Positions 10,527 to 22,746 of a DNA stretch of 64,000 nt are shown here, in pieces (positions within the stretch are counted from its first letter, which is position 1; the number at the start of each line of letters is the position of its first letter). Made by a program: the position numbers and the translations under genes. The DNA is taken from positions 45,408,473 to 45,472,472 of the forward strand of contig ML660201.1 in the NCBI GenBank assembly GCA_007570785.1, written 5' to 3'. The DNA comes from Antilocapra americana. Its lineage: Eukaryota > Chordata > Mammalia > Artiodactyla > Antilocapridae. A model generated the notes under the pieces. The model searched no databases, was not told where the DNA came from, and worked only from the letters and a program-made list of their open reading frames with translations.

Positions 10527-10999
10527 CACAATTTAGCCCTTGTCAGTTGCATAGTTTGAAATACTTTCTGTCAGTCCATAGGATGCCTTTTTGTTTATGG
10601 CTTCTTTTCCTGTGCAAAAGCTTGTAAGTTTGATTAGGTCCCATCTATTTTTGTTTTATTTCTTTTGCTCGAGAGACTGCTTGAAGAAAACATTGCTATA
10701 ATTTATGTCAGAGAATATTTTGCCTATATTCTCTTCTAGGAGCTTTATGTTGTTATGTCTCACATTTAAATCTTTAAGCTATACTGAGTGTATTTTTGTG
10801 AGGGAGTGTTCTAACTTCACTGGTCCCCATGTGGCTGTTAAGCTTTCCCAACACCAAACTGCCTAAGAGACTGCCTTTTCTTCATTGTATATTCTTACCT
10901 CCTTTGTCAAAGATTAATTGACTGTTGGTATGTAGGTTTATTTCTGGGCTAAGAAGTATTTATTTTTATGTTGTACTAGTCATAATTAGATGAAAACCT

Positions 11000-11105
11000 G
11001 CATGAGAGCAAGGACTCTGTTTATATTCTTTATCTTCAGAGCCTAGAACCAGGCCAGGCATAAGGAGGTACTCAATGAAGATTTATTTAATGAGTTAATG
11101 AAGGA
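11000..11105 (+). repeat. Possible L2/MIR-like 3' end
   Basis: The pattern GCAAGGACTCTGTTTATATT, then AGCCTAGAACCAGG and TACTCAATGAAGATT resembles the 3' end of old mammalian L2-type elements. Identification is by pattern only. Confidence 0.45.
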
Positions 11106-13577
11106 AATAATGACTTTTAAGTTAAGGTGATTTAGGCTTAGAAAGAAGTAAGGAAGCTAAGAAGGAAGTAGCTACCCAAGGATTTGGCAGTAGGCCCGAC
11201 AATTTCCTTTACAGAAATATTCCACTCTTAAAGTAGGCTTCAGACAATCCCTGTCAAATCAGGTCTCAGGCTGTTTCTGTGGTGTGGCTCCTATTATGGG
11301 GGCAGGCCCATCTAATGGTGGCTTTCACCAAGGGGCAATACTGTCCATTTCCTCCTCTTTTTAATATAGTGCTTTCTCTCTTAGGGAGACTGGGAATCAA
11401 AGGTTTACTTGGTATTTTAGACAGGCTCTTTTCCCCAACTTCTAAATACTAATTAAATTTTTTTATTATGGAAAACTTTAAGCATATGGAAACACACAAG
11501 GATGAACCCCTAGGTACTCATAACCCAGCCTCAACCATGACCAACTCAGAGTTAGTTTTGTATGATTCACATCTCACTCACTTACTCCTCCCTACAGTTT
11601 CGGAAGCAGATCTCAGATATCACGTAATTTCACCCATCAGGGTTTCAGTATGAATGTTTAATAAGGACTTTATTAAAAACATAGATTTGAAATAGCATCA
11701 GTGAGAAGGACAACACTATTTTATTCAGGACTCTGTTTCCTAAAAAGAGCACATTATTTCTATACTTTGAAGAAGTTAATGCAATATGGATTGAACTGCA
11801 GTACCAATTAAAAATGTTGAAACAAACCAAAGAGAATTTTAAATAGACCCTGACTCTGCTCCAATACAGTTCCTCTGCCTCAGGGAGCTAGAAAGCCTCT
11901 CGTGCCCCCACATCGCAGCTTTACAGGGAGCGTGTCTGTCCTCTCTCTGGCTCCAAGTGCTGCTTGGGCAGGTTTCAGTGGAGGGCCCTCCAGAGGGTCT
12001 GCCTGGCAGGCAGCTCCAAGAGAGCTGGCTAAGCAGTGTGTGTGCAGCCGGCCAGTCTGCAAGGAGCGCCCCGTGGGGAACTGCTCCCTTAGGTGCTCAC
12101 GGCCCCACGTGAGCCTCAGGGTGCTCTGCCTGCTGACACAGCAGCTCCTTGGAAAGCCATTCTCCTCTCCTATGAGGATCAGTGCTTATCTGCCTCGCTG
12201 GCATCTCTGGCCTCATTTGTAGTCCTGCTGCTCCAAGCCTGCACCCACATCCCAAGCGAAAGGTGAGCCTTGAGGATTGTGCTTGAATACTGGGGGTTCT
12301 CAGAGCAACCTCGGAGCACAGAGAGGGAAAGCTTGGCAGCCAAGATGCATACCATCTACCTCTTTTCTCTTGCCAGAAAGGCAGGAGGCAAAGCCAGCCC
12401 ACAACTCCTAACTGGTGTCTGATATCCAGTCACTTGCACCCACCTGGGCAGACGTGTGTTTGTACATCCATGCTGCCCCCACTCACAGGAACAAAAGCTG
12501 CACCGACTTGGCTCACTCTGCTCAAACTGGAAAGGCAGGCAAAAGCCAGGACTCCAGACGGGCAGTCTCTGTACTTGTGTTTACACTCAACGTATCAGAA
12601 GTAACAGATCTGTCCTTGCTTGAAAGGAGTGTGAGCAACAGCAGCCCTTGGCAGCAGAGCCCAAGCCCACCCCACCAGGGAGGGCTGGTTCATACCTGAT
12701 GGTCTGTGTACCAGAGAAGCAGGGGTTCCCTTCCTGTCTGCTCCCTCTTCCCTGGGATGAAGGACTTCCTCCTATCTTCTCATCTTCCCTTCATTTTTTT
12801 TAACTCCCACCTGGGCACACCCTTTGGAGTGTGCCTCTTTCCTTGCCTGGCCTGGGAGAGCTGACCTGTGTGACCACAATCCAATTCACCTTGGCCAATG
12901 TTCCTAGGCTGACCACGTCACCACCGGAGAGAATGACTCAGGGCGAGGCTGTGGCCATTAGCTAGACTTCTGGTTCAGTCCTTCTGAGACTCAGGAGAGA
13001 AACGTGGGACCAAAGGAGATGGGGTCGTCTGTATGTGGCGGGTGACAGAGAGACTAGGGGGAGTGGGAGGAAAGTAGCTGTGAGGCGGGGTGTGCTGGAA
13101 GTGCTGAGGTCAAGAACCTCATTGCCTGCCCCCGCTCCCTTGCAGTCTTCCTCTTCCTGCCCTCCTCTGACTGCCAAGCTCACTTTCTTCCTGGCACTAA
13201 GAACCCTATAGAAGCACTTTTCCTGTATCAGCCAGGGTTTGCTTTTCTGGAGCCTTTAGAAAAAAGGCCCTGAATGTTTTCAAGAGAATGGGCTAGCCCT
13301 ATCTACTGGTTCCAGCAGGTACGGAGGTACAGAAACAGAAAAGTCATACCTTCTATGTAAGCCCAGGAGAAGGCCTCTGATAAATACCCTGTGAGGATGA
13401 GCTCATGGAAGGGCTCACTGAGTGGTCTGTACTCAGCACAGAAGTGGTTCCCCCAGCAATTCACAGCAAAGGCAGAAGGAGTGGGAGATTCCTGAGAAGG
13501 TAGCCTCTCATTCCTTCTCCCCTTCCTGCTCATCCACAACACTCAGGCAGGCTTTGCATTACCCTCCCTTGTCCATG

Positions 13578-13792
13578 TTGCTGCTGTTGTGGCTTAGTTG
13601 CTAAGTGGTGTCTGACTCTTCTGAAATCCCAGGGACAGTAGCCCAGAAGGCTCCTCTGTCCATGGGATTTCCCAGGAAAGAATACTGCAATCGGTTGCCA
13701 TTTCCTTCTCCAGGGGATCTTCCTGACCCTGGGATTGAACCCATGTCTCCTGCATTAGCAGGCAGATTCTTTACCACTGAGCCACCTGGGAA
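13578..13792 (-). mobile_element. Bov-tA SINE with target-site duplication
   Basis: Near full-length in reverse orientation: GTCTGACTCTTCTG, then AAAGAATACTGCAATCGG and TTTACCACTGAGCCACC. Flanks ACCCTCCCTTGTCCAT (13561-13576) and ACCCTTCCCTTGTTCAT (13793-13809) look like a diverged target-site duplication. Confidence 0.9.
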
Positions 13793-15144
13793 ACCCTTCC
13801 CTTGTTCATAATTAGTGTTAAACCTGCTTTCTTAACACTATTGTAGTGGGGGGTGAAAAGGGGACCATGAATGCTCCAATGTTCCATAGGTAGGCTCAAT
13901 CAGATAAGCACAGCTCTTCTCTGTGTTCTATGCCCATGGAAAGAAGAGACCTAACATACTAATAGCAGGCCTGCATACTCATACCATGCTTAAGCCAGTG
14001 CCTCCGAGCGGGAGGGCTCACTGGGCATATGGGTAGGTGGCAGCTCCAGGTGGACTACGTGCCTGGAAGACAGGCTTACAAGCATGCTGGCATGGAGCCC
14101 TCAGTCCATCTCTGAACTAGCAAGGAGAGGAGGCTTTGGGCTGGCTTTGTCGCTCAGTCGTGTGTGGCTGGCTGAGGGGAAGGCACAGATCTCCTTTCTG
14201 GGCTAGGTGGAATGAGAGCTCCTGAGGTTTCAGACAAGTTCATACTTACCAGTCCATTCCCTACGTGGGTGGATGTTTTTGACAAACAGAAGTCTCCCAT
14301 GCTGTGTAAACCTGATGAATGTTTTCTGGGTTATGGGCAAAAGGTATTAATGTTTGAATCTCTTCTACAATGAAATAACTCATTAAAGAAAAACACAATT
14401 TTCATTCAAGTCTGGTGTTCAGCCACTATAGTTCCCTGCCATGATCCTAGTTTAGCTGTCTAAGACGTGCTCAAAGCTGAGTAACGAGAGAACAGCTTCA
14501 ACAAATTACACAAACCCAGCCTTTCCAGTGTATGGGTCACACCCAACAGCAGGTGGTCAGAAGGCCCCACAAGGAACTCCCCCAGAGATTGGAGCAGGAT
14601 GGTGGGGAAGTTCCAAGGAAGTCTGAACCAATGCTGACAATGCCTGCTAATTCCAGACAGTCAAGTTCAACGGAGAACAAGCCTGTGAGAGGAACCTGGA
14701 TGGTGTTGTAAGGAAGAGAGACCCAACACAAGAACATGGACAGGAAGCAGTACGGGCCTCCTTTGGCTGTGGTTAAAATCCATTCATTTTTATGGCTCAC
14801 ATTTTCTATGGCAGATCAGAATGCTACAGTAATCTAAATAAATCTAATACACACAAGCAGGGGGCCCAGAACCCCCGATCTTGGAGCATTAGTATTTACA
14901 GATGTGCAAAGCTGGTTGTATAGGGTTGCCTTTTACACCCTCAATTTGTGACTGGCTTCCAAGCTGTTATTTTTTTTCCCCAGAGAAAGTCATGCTGCCT
15001 CCAAATCCAATGCACGTACATGGGCACCCACCTTCTCACCGCCCCTCACAGCACCCTCTGCAGCTGCTGCCACCCCCACAGGGTTAAGGTGCCACGGAGC
15101 CCAGCAGGGGCCAATACACTCGAAGCCTCGCCCGGGGCACCCAC

Positions 15145-15293
15145 CTTGCCTTTGTTGAAGTAGTGGATGATCTTGCGGCACAGCCCCTCTTTCCGCTGCC
15201 ACTCCGTCTGGGATGGGTAATGGAGGAACTCCCGCAGGGGCCGCTCCTCCCACTGCAGCAGCTCGCAGTAGAGGAGCAGAGTGAACGCAGCTT
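15145..15293 (-). CDS. DOCK3: DOCK3 exon 24 of window (DHR-2 lobe A)
   Basis: 149 nt, completing Glu w838 and encoding w839-w887. It reads AAFTLLLYCELLQWEERPLR, then EFLHYPSQTEWQRKEGLCRK and IIHYFNKGK. It is the lobe A helical array that supports dimerisation in DOCK proteins. The acceptor is TCCCCACAG and the donor GTGGGT. Confidence 0.97.
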
Positions 15294-17505
15294 CTGTGGG
15301 GACAGGCTCTAGCGAGGTCTTGGAGCAGCCAGGTGCCCAGGGACCCGGTGTTCACAGCCCAGGTCAGGGATGCCAGATACCACACTTGAGAGAGAGAGGG
15401 GCTGTCCAGCCACCCGCCAGCCCTTGGCCACAGCACGAAGGGACCTAGTGGACCCTGTGCTCCCTAAGCCTGGCCACCTGTCTGGGCTCTGGGTAAGGTG
15501 TGGCTCAGGTTCCCCAGGGTTGGTGCACAGGCCACTTTGCTCTGGGGCACCCTGCCACGTCAGAGAGAGCTCCTGGGTTCCCTTTGCTGAAGGGACTAGC
15601 GCTTCTTTCCCAACCTTCTCGGAACTGGATCGGAGGGGTGAGCTCTGACAGGCTTTTCCTTGGCCATCCCATAGCCAGCCTCCATACCTCCAGCTCCACT
15701 TTCTGACCTCAGCATGGCCCTGGGAATGATCCTTTCTCCTTATCTTGACCATTTCTAAAGGGATCAGAGAGCAGGAGTGCGTAGTGTATGGTGATAACTG
15801 TGTGAAGGGCTCCATTCATAGAGGAAACTACAGCTGATGCTGGGCCCAGGGCAGACGACTGGTAACATTTCCCGTACACATGGAACTGTTAGCAAGGGTT
15901 TATAAAACAGCCTTAGCTCAATACTGTGGCTTCCTAAACCCCAAGGAGTGAGTCACACTGAATTACAGCTGCTGCTCTGGGTCCTCATCACACAGCTTGC
16001 TCCATCCTGTTCTATTTGCTTCTTTTTGGCGGGCATTTCCTACTGGCAAGTTAATTAGCTTGAGCTTCTGCCTGGCCGTCAAGGCCCCATTCAAATCTGC
16101 TCCCCATGATTGGAGAATCTCTTTTCTAATTATCTTATGACCCACTTCCAGTTTTAGCCAGGCTTGCTTGCCCACAGCCTTCCCAGGCCCTGCTCACCTC
16201 TGCCTCTCTGCCTACGCTCTGGCCATCAGCCTTCCTGCCCTGGGACACATGTGACTCCTCACTGGAGCTGCAAAGCCCTTTCTCACTGTGGGGACAAGCC
16301 CATATGGCCTGCAAGGCCTCCAACTGGAACTCAGAAAATCATGTGAAATCTTTTCCTTCCCTGCAAATATTCTTTTTAGATGTTATTCCTGAGGCCACCA
16401 GAAGCAAGGCTTAGCACCCTCTCTCTGTCTGAATTCCTGACCTAGCCTCTCAGTCTCATCCCAGTGCTCTAGGAGTTTAATAAATGTCTCTATTGATAGA
16501 TGGAACTTTTCAGTCTGACACTTCACTGCCCCCTCAAAGGGCTGCTGGGATCACGGGTGGAAGTGGACGCAGAGGACGGCAGATTCAGCCGTCATTTCGG
16601 AGTTAATTCTTGCCAAGCTGTGTCAGGAAAGGTGGAATCTATGTGAAACACTCTCTAACACATAACAGAAAATAGGGAAGGAGGTTTCTGTACTTCTACA
16701 AATCCATCTCATTCTAGTAACACTGTGGACAAGAACAGCCTGAATTTCCTGGCCTATCACACCACCTGTGGCTCAAGGGCTAAGATGGGACGGCTGGTTA
16801 CCATGGAGAAGAAGTGGTTATTCTGGGGGGAACTGTAGCACAAGGTGATCACCCAAGGCACATGTGGGCACACTTGTCTTCCTGACTCAGAGCAGCACTC
16901 AGTCAACAGTGTGGCAGGTATGTTTTTAAATTTTTCTTTTAGAAAAGGCCTTAGTAATGGATGAAACTGTGATATAGTGAAAGGGCCTCTGTCCAGCCTG
17001 TCAGAAAGTCAGGTGCACGCTGTCCGTCCTCTCCACTGGGAGCTCAGTGTGGGGCTGCAGAGTGGCTGCAGGGGAAGAGCCCAGACCACAAGGCAGGTCT
17101 GCCAGCACGTTCTGGAGGCCCCAGGGTTAGGCGATGAGCCTGGGCTATGGCCTCATTCAACCCAGCTGTGAGGTCCTCGGAAAGGCTCTGCTCGTGAGGA
17201 GCAACAGGGAGCTCAGAAGGCTCTGAACCTGGCTCCCGGGATCTGGAGGTCACCCCCAGATGGAGGGAACAGGAAGCAAGGGGAGTGGAAGAGCCTCGGC
17301 AGCGAGGCACAAGGGCAAGTTCCCCCTGCTTTCTCTCCACCACACCTTACAACGGAGTGGAGGGCAAGGGGTGAGGGGATGGGCATTGTGGGCGCTGACA
17401 CTCCGCTGACATCTGGCGGGCCCCAGCTCAGAGCTTCCCCTGTCAGCTCTGCGTGTCTGTACAGTCCTTTCCCGGGAGGAGGCTTGGCTCTCCTTTCATG
17501 CTTAC
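15294..17505. other. DOCK3 intron 23
   Basis: 2.2 kb, apparently unique. No repeat, exon or regulatory motif that I can support. Confidence 0.65.
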
Positions 17506-17599
17506 CTGTGTAGTTTTCTGCCTGCAAATGCATGTCACAGAGCTTATGGATATAGCGGATATACATCTCTTCTTTGTTAATCTCCGATTTGTAGAAGTT
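17506..17599 (-). CDS. DOCK3: DOCK3 exon 23 of window (DHR-2 start)
   Basis: 94 nt, codons w807-w837 plus one base. It reads NFYKSEINKEEMYIRYIHKL, then CDMHLQAENYT. This opens DHR-2, the Rac exchange domain, with the first helices of lobe A. The acceptor is TCTTACAG and the donor GTAAGC. Confidence 0.97.
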
Positions 17600-18084
17600 C
17601 TGTAAGAGAGGAGGAAGTACACATGAAGGCGAGAGGAGCTGTCCCCTCAGGAGGCCGTATCTGAGCTGCAGGCAGCTGGCCAAAACCCTGGGAGTGTTGG
17701 ACAGGGAGGAGACAGGCTGTGGGGGCAGCCAGCACCAGAAAGAGAAAGGACCATCATAAGGTACCCCTGCTGGGGGCAAAACCTCTGGCAGGTCTGCAGG
17801 GGTCCTGAGTGGTGAGAAAGAGGAAAAGCACCAGTGGTGGAAACAGGAGTATGTCAGGGCTGGTGGAACCTTGCCAAGAGGCCAGGCGACAGCTCTGTCC
17901 AAGGAGAGGCTCAGTGCATTCCTTTCCCGAGTGGGAATGTGAGTTTCCAGGGACAGGGCTGATGTCCTGATGCAAACCCTCAGGCTTGTGGCCACATATT
18001 GCAGAAAGGACAAGGCGATCACGGGGCGGGACAGAAGCCACTCCACGCGGCAGGAAGGAGGAAGAAGGGCCCAGGTTCTCTCAC
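17600..18084. other. DOCK3 intron 22
   Basis: 485 bp of unique sequence. An open minus-strand reading (17213-18046) runs through exon 23 into this intron but is not a gene. Confidence 0.75.
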
Positions 18085-18145
18085 CATCAGGTTAACAGTG
18101 CAGCCAATCTTCTTATTCTCTGTTTCCTCTCCTTTCATGCAATCC
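18085..18145 (-). CDS. DOCK3: DOCK3 exon 22 of window
   Basis: 61 nt, completing Arg w786 and encoding w787-w806. It reads DCMKGEETENKKIGCTVNLM. It closes the helical region directly before DHR-2. The acceptor is CCCTCCAG and the donor GTGAGA. Confidence 0.97.
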
Positions 18146-20021
18146 CTGGAGGGGAGAGTGCAGATGAATGCACCAAGCGGTGCCTCTGGGACACACAAGA
18201 GACCTGCAGCGTCCCTGAGGCTTCAGTGTGTCCCAAGCCCAGAGGAGGATGCTCTCCAACAGAAACCTGTCCACAGACGGGACTGTCCTGTGTGACCCCC
18301 CCAGGCTCTGGACCCACTCCTAGGGCTCAAGTATCTCTATTCAGCTGGACCTTGTTCTGGCGGCAGTGTGCAGAGCCCAGAGGCTGTATCAGGGCATTCA
18401 GTAGCACCTACCAATGTCTTCAGTGCAGAAGTGTGTCAGTAAAGTAGAAGGTGAAACCCTCAAGTTCCCCAAAGGGGAGCCACAGAGCCATCCTTAAAGG
18501 GCAGTTTTCATTTTGTAGGACAGCGTTTAGGGAAAGCCAATACACTCTACTCCAGGGCCCGCCTTCAGAACCCTGTAGCCCTGCAACCATGGCACAGCTG
18601 CCACGTAAATCATCTCCTTGACTTTTCTCCCTGTGGTGTCCTTCTTGTGCACTAGTATTTGGAATCCCCTCCAACTAGGAGCAGTGGATTTGCAGCTTTC
18701 TTATGATTTAGGGGTAGATTCAGCCAGCGCTGAGCTGCATTTGTGCTGAACAGGTTTGGGTGTAGGAAGGGTCACGGCTGGCCTGCCAGACACAGAACAC
18801 AGAAACACTGAGAATGGATCCTTGCCAAAGGAGAGTGGGGACCGATCAAATCCATGCTCCTCTAGCAAGGAGGGGCAGCCTAGCACAAGGAGATCAAAGA
18901 ACGAGGACCAGACTGTGACTCCAGCAAGAAGCCGCCTGTACACACAGCCAGCTGGGATCCCAGGTGCACCCCTTGATATCTGCAAGAGACACAGCACAGA
19001 GAAGACAGCTACTGCTTGACTGGTTTCTCTGTCATCCCTCCTCATTCCTATCACCTTCCCCTATAACCTCCTAAAAGGCCCTCTTAGCTCACCTGAACTC
19101 TACTGAGAGAATAACTAAGGCCCCAGTGGCAGTGGTGGTGTTCCTCTTAGGCTAAGTCAAAAGCCATGATATGACTGAGAAGGCAGGCTTTCAGGAAAAA
19201 ACGGATTACACGTGAACTCCCGGACTCCACATATCATAAAGATCTCTGAGCTCACAGCTGCCTGCTCTTATCTATACCTAGCCAGGGTCAAGGGACAGAA
19301 ATAAATAGATTTTACACAAAGAATGGAGGCATAGGAAAATCGGGTACCCCTTGCCCTGGAAAAAAGAAGTGAAAGTCCTCCTGGGTCACAATTCTGTTGT
19401 TGTGTAGTTGGTAAGTCGTGTCTGACTCTTTGCCACCTCATGGACTGCAGACTGCCAGGCTCCTCTGTCCATGGGATTTTCCAGGCAAGGATACTGGAGT
19501 GGGTTGCCATTTCCTTCTCCAGGGGATCTTTCCAACTCAGTGGTCCAATCCGTGTCTCCTGAATTGCAGGGAGATTCTTTACTGCTGAGCCACCAGGGAA
19601 GTCCAAACAAGTACAACAGTTCTGTAATGGGTGATATTTCTCTGCCTACTTGCCATGTGGCTCTGAGGAAGGTCTGCACTCTGGAGACAGCCCTTCTCCC
19701 CCTCTCTGCTGTGCCCATCCCTCTGAGCCTTGACTTTTGTGGATGAAAAGCCAGATGGCTACATGTCCCTAGGACACCTCCAGGGTACACGTGCCCACGT
19801 ATCAGTGGTAAGCCCAGGAAGTCCTGGCCTACCCCTGAGAGAAGGCTTTCACCCCTTCCTCCTTGGCTATCAGGAGATTCCTAATGACTGGTGATGGCAC
19901 ATAACACCAGAACAGCCCTGCGTCTTATGGCCACGTGGTCTCAATTTCAAGGTCAGGGGATCCTCCTGCTGGGGAGAGCACGTGACCAGAGAAGAGGCCA
20001 GGTAGGTTCCTGAGAAGATAC
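18146..20021. other. DOCK3 intron 21
   Basis: 1.9 kb containing one Bov-tA (19393-19602). Otherwise nothing recognised. Confidence 0.75.
19393..19602 (-). mobile_element. Bov-tA SINE
   Basis: Reverse-orientation copy: GTCGTGTCTGACTCTTTGCC, then CATGGGATTTTCCAGGCAAG and GCTGAGCCACCAGGGAAGTC. It is complete from core to tRNA-like head. The flanks share ACAATTCTGT/ACAGTTCTGT, a tentative target-site duplication. Confidence 0.9.
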
Positions 20022-20117
20022 CTGTAGTCAAGAAGGCGTTCCATGAGGCGGGTGACTGAGGTTACAAAGGAAATGCCGGTCTCGCGCCATGTTTCCTGTT
20101 CAACCTTCTCCAGCAGG
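20022..20117 (-). CDS. DOCK3: DOCK3 exon 21 of window
   Basis: 96 nt, completing Ser w754 and encoding w755-w785 plus two bases. It reads LLEKVEQETWRETGISFVTS, then VTRLMERLLDY. TWRETGISFVTSVTRL is highly conserved in the DOCK3/4 subfamily. The acceptor is TATCAATAG and the donor GTATCT. It is separated from the microexon by a 125-nt intron. Confidence 0.97.
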
Positions 20118-20242
20118 CTATTGATAAAAGCAAACAGAACGAACAATTCATGAGCCTCCGGGGGGCACCAGAGTAAGGTCCCAGAGCCCGGGGGGCCTGT
20201 GATGGATCTGGAGATGGCAGACTTACCACACGGCAGTCTTAC

Positions 20243-20269
20243 CTGGGGTAGGGCCCAAACAGCTGGGTT
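20243..20269 (-). CDS. DOCK3: DOCK3 exon 20 of window: 27-nt microexon
   Basis: 27 nt. The first base completes Leu w745, then TQLFGPYP follows, and the last two bases (AG) begin Ser w754. The phases fit both neighbours exactly, and the TQLFGPYPSLLEK reading agrees with the DOCK3 sequence as I remember it. The acceptor ends GGAGTAG, preceded by TTTCTGCTGCATG. The donor is GTAAGA. The neighbouring exons would also join in frame without it (giving Leu-Leu-Leu-Glu). Confidence 0.9.
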
Positions 20270-22660
20270 CTACTCCATGCAGCAGAAAGCAAAGACAAGG
20301 CAATTACTGAATGGACAGCAACAAATGAACATGTCTTTCATTGTCCTGTGTGAGCTCCTAAGGATGCCACTGAGCTGAGGGAGAAGCTTCAGAGCCCCAG
20401 CCCCTGTAGGGGTACACACTGTGAGAGCTGTTCTGAGGAAGCAGCTGAGGGAGAGACCTGTCTTTGCCAACTGGCTGGCTGCCTCTATCACTGCTCAGAA
20501 CCATCCTCAGCAAACACGCTGACCAGCCTTTTCATGTAGACCAAGGGTAAGACTGCAATCAGTCTTGAGGGCCCAGCATGAAGGACAGAGAGTGAGTCCA
20601 AGAGTTACACCTGGTCATCTCCACTGTCACAGGAGACTTCCACAGAAAATGGCCAGAGCCAAGAGCTACATGTCTGGGTCCTTTTCTCACTTGTCAGCCC
20701 ATGCTCCTATGATCTCCAGGGAGGCTCTGACTTCTCCAAAGAGCCTGGCTTCTGAGAGCCTCTGCCTTCCCAGTGATGACCCCAGGTGCAGGTCTTGCAG
20801 CTGACCCCTTTGTACCCTAGCCCTAGCTCCCTGAGGTCAGGAGAGTCCCCAGAGAGGAAGGCTCAGCCAGGGGCCAGCAGTGGGGACTCACACCCACAGC
20901 CTGACTGTTAATGCTGCAGTGATGACAACTCTCTTCCTTGCACAGAGCGTCTAACCTGAGACGGGGCCTCTGGGAGAGTGAGGACTTCCCAGGTGACCCA
21001 GGTTCCTAGAGCAAGACGGCAGGATCACTGGTTCTCACCTCTGAGCTGTGTGGGAAAAGCCACAGTGTACGCATTTCCCCAACTGTGCTCTACAGAGCTC
21101 TGCTGCACTGGGGGACAGAGGGCTGTTCTGTGAGCAAGCAAGCGTGAAAGCGGTGGGTCACGACACCTTCCTCTTAAAGAGATTTTTTCACACCTTTCTG
21201 CATATTGAAGGCTTTGAGAAGTTCTATAATGCAGAGGTTTAAGTTTATTTCACTGAGTCTTTTCTAAACTGATTGGCCATGATTTACATCCCCTCAGTGT
21301 ACCTATATGAACATGTTCTCCTAAGCACAAGTTGGGAAATGCTGCTCCACGGTTATCAGTGGCTTTAGTTCTCAGACATGACTCAGAAGAGTTTATGAAA
21401 CACTTCTTTGTCAGGTAATTACTAACTGCAAGTTATTTTTGTGCTTTTTCCTTTGTAGTAAAATCATCAGTGAGTGGCTTAGGAAGAGACTTTGCTTCCT
21501 TATTTCCATAATTAGAAACATCTTTGGCCAAAAGAGAAACCCTAAGGATGGATTCATTTTCACAAATTAAAATTACTTAAGTTTCAAATGAATTCACATT
21601 TTATTGCATGACTCATCAAGGAACAAACTACATGGGCAGGGTACAGGAGAAAGATTTCCCTCTCTTAAAACTGGAATGTCTGGGCGGTATCCCCAGACAT
21701 GCTTCTTAGTGGGCACGCGACTGAGGGCAATGCCACCACCTCTCCAAGCTCAGCTGCATTATTTTTACTCATCAGGATACTCTCTGCCCTGCCCACCTCA
21801 CAGATGTATTGTGAGGATTAAATCAGAAATGCCAATATATTTTGTCCACTGTAAAGTTCTAAGCAAATGTACAGTATAATAAATAGAAAATATGTTATAA
21901 ACTTATCTTCAAAATGCTACAGCTAGAAAATCTCACAGCTAGAAACAATGACTGAGATGGGAAGGGGCTCTAAAGTGTAAATGTCTTCACGGTTTGCTTT
22001 TTGGGAAGATAAAATACCCAATTTACTGCCTATGTGGGAGGACCATGGCTCTCCTGAGTCCCTCCTTTAAACTGATCCCTATAGCTGGGTCTGTCAGGTC
22101 TTGTGGCCCCCATCAACTCAGGACAGAAGCCACACTGGTGGACCTGGGACCCCTGACATTCAGTCAGTACAGCCACTCTGTTTCACAAGTGAAAACTGGT
22201 CTGGAAAGGGGGTATAAGTTATTTAAGAGACAAAATTCATGGCAGTATTTTTCAAGCTGACTGTACAATCTTACAAAGCTGAGATTTAAAGCCCTTCCCC
22301 TCCCCAGAAAGGCCAGCACTGAGCCCTCATTGAGTCCCCATGAGCTGTTTGCCCAACTAGGATATGGTACATGGTATGAAGACATGTGATGGTCCTTTTC
22401 CTACTGGCAAACACAGGAGCTCAGAGTTACTATCTGCGTCTACATCTCTCAGTTAACAACGATAATCCCTGAGAGAGCTTGCTGTCATGACGTCCCTTTC
22501 TTGTTGACAGAAGGTGAGCATTGCTACCACCAGCAACAACCTGGGTCTCTCCTGATTCCCACGCTTTGAAGCCTGCCCAGAACAGGCTGCACCCCTACCC
22601 TCCGTTAGCCCACTTCACCCTCTACCCCAACATGGGGTGCCTCGGGCTGAAGCAGCTTAC
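20270..22660. other. DOCK3 intron 19
   Basis: 2.4 kb upstream of the microexon. A MIR relic lies at about 21765-21890; the rest looks unique. The last 20 nt before the microexon contain TGCTGC between the pyrimidine tract and the AG. Confidence 0.7.
21765..21890 (+). mobile_element. MIR SINE relic
   Basis: ACCTCACAGATGTATTGTGA, then GGATTAAATCAGAAATGCC and TTCTAAGCAAATG follow the MIR 3' half (CTCATAGGGTTGTTGTGAGG and GATTAAATGAG in the consensus). Confidence 0.65.
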
Positions 22661-22746
22661 AGCAGGCCGAAGAGCTCCCTGTAGCTCTCATCGCCTTTCC
22701 CTTCTGACACCATGCTGTCCAGCTTGTCAATCAGCTCGGCCTCCAC
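22661..22746 (-). CDS. DOCK3: DOCK3 exon 19 of window
   Basis: 86 nt, codons w717-w744 plus two bases (CT). It reads VEAELIDKLDSMVSEGKGDE, then SYRELFGL. It ends in phase 2, and the microexon at 20243-20269 supplies the third base of the Leu codon. The acceptor is CCTCTAG and the donor GTAAGC. Confidence 0.96.

Larger units (their letters stand above)
9298..10966 (-). mobile_element. L1 LINE, 3' half, antisense and interrupted
   Basis: The plus strand reads the reverse complement of L1 from the 3' region (GATTTGCAATACTGTATTAG) into ORF2. Landmarks are CCATCCATGTTGCTGCAAATG, GGGATTGCTGGATCATGT and TTGTTTATGGCTTC. Two foreign inserts break it: a 47-bp BovB/Bov-tA tail near 9857-9903 and the 160-bp inverted copy at 10367-10526. 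ORF2 is degraded. It shares orientation with DOCK3. Confidence 0.88.
8990..15144. other. DOCK3 intron 24
   Basis: 6.2 kb. It holds the interrupted antisense L1 (9298-10966), a possible L2/MIR-like end (about 11000-11100) and a Bov-tA (13578-13792). 11,100-13,560 and 13,810-15,140 look unique. Confidence 0.75.

Noticed and set aside
12000..15100. A second gene inside intron 24, suggested by GC-richer sequence and short open frames
   Set aside because: No frame exceeds about 106 codons, none resembles a known family, and there is no consistent splice or start context.
17213..18046. A 277-codon minus-strand open frame
   Set aside because: It contains exon 23 but continues past its GTAAGC donor and before its acceptor. 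The exon borders and phases fit DOCK3, so the extra length is intron read-through.
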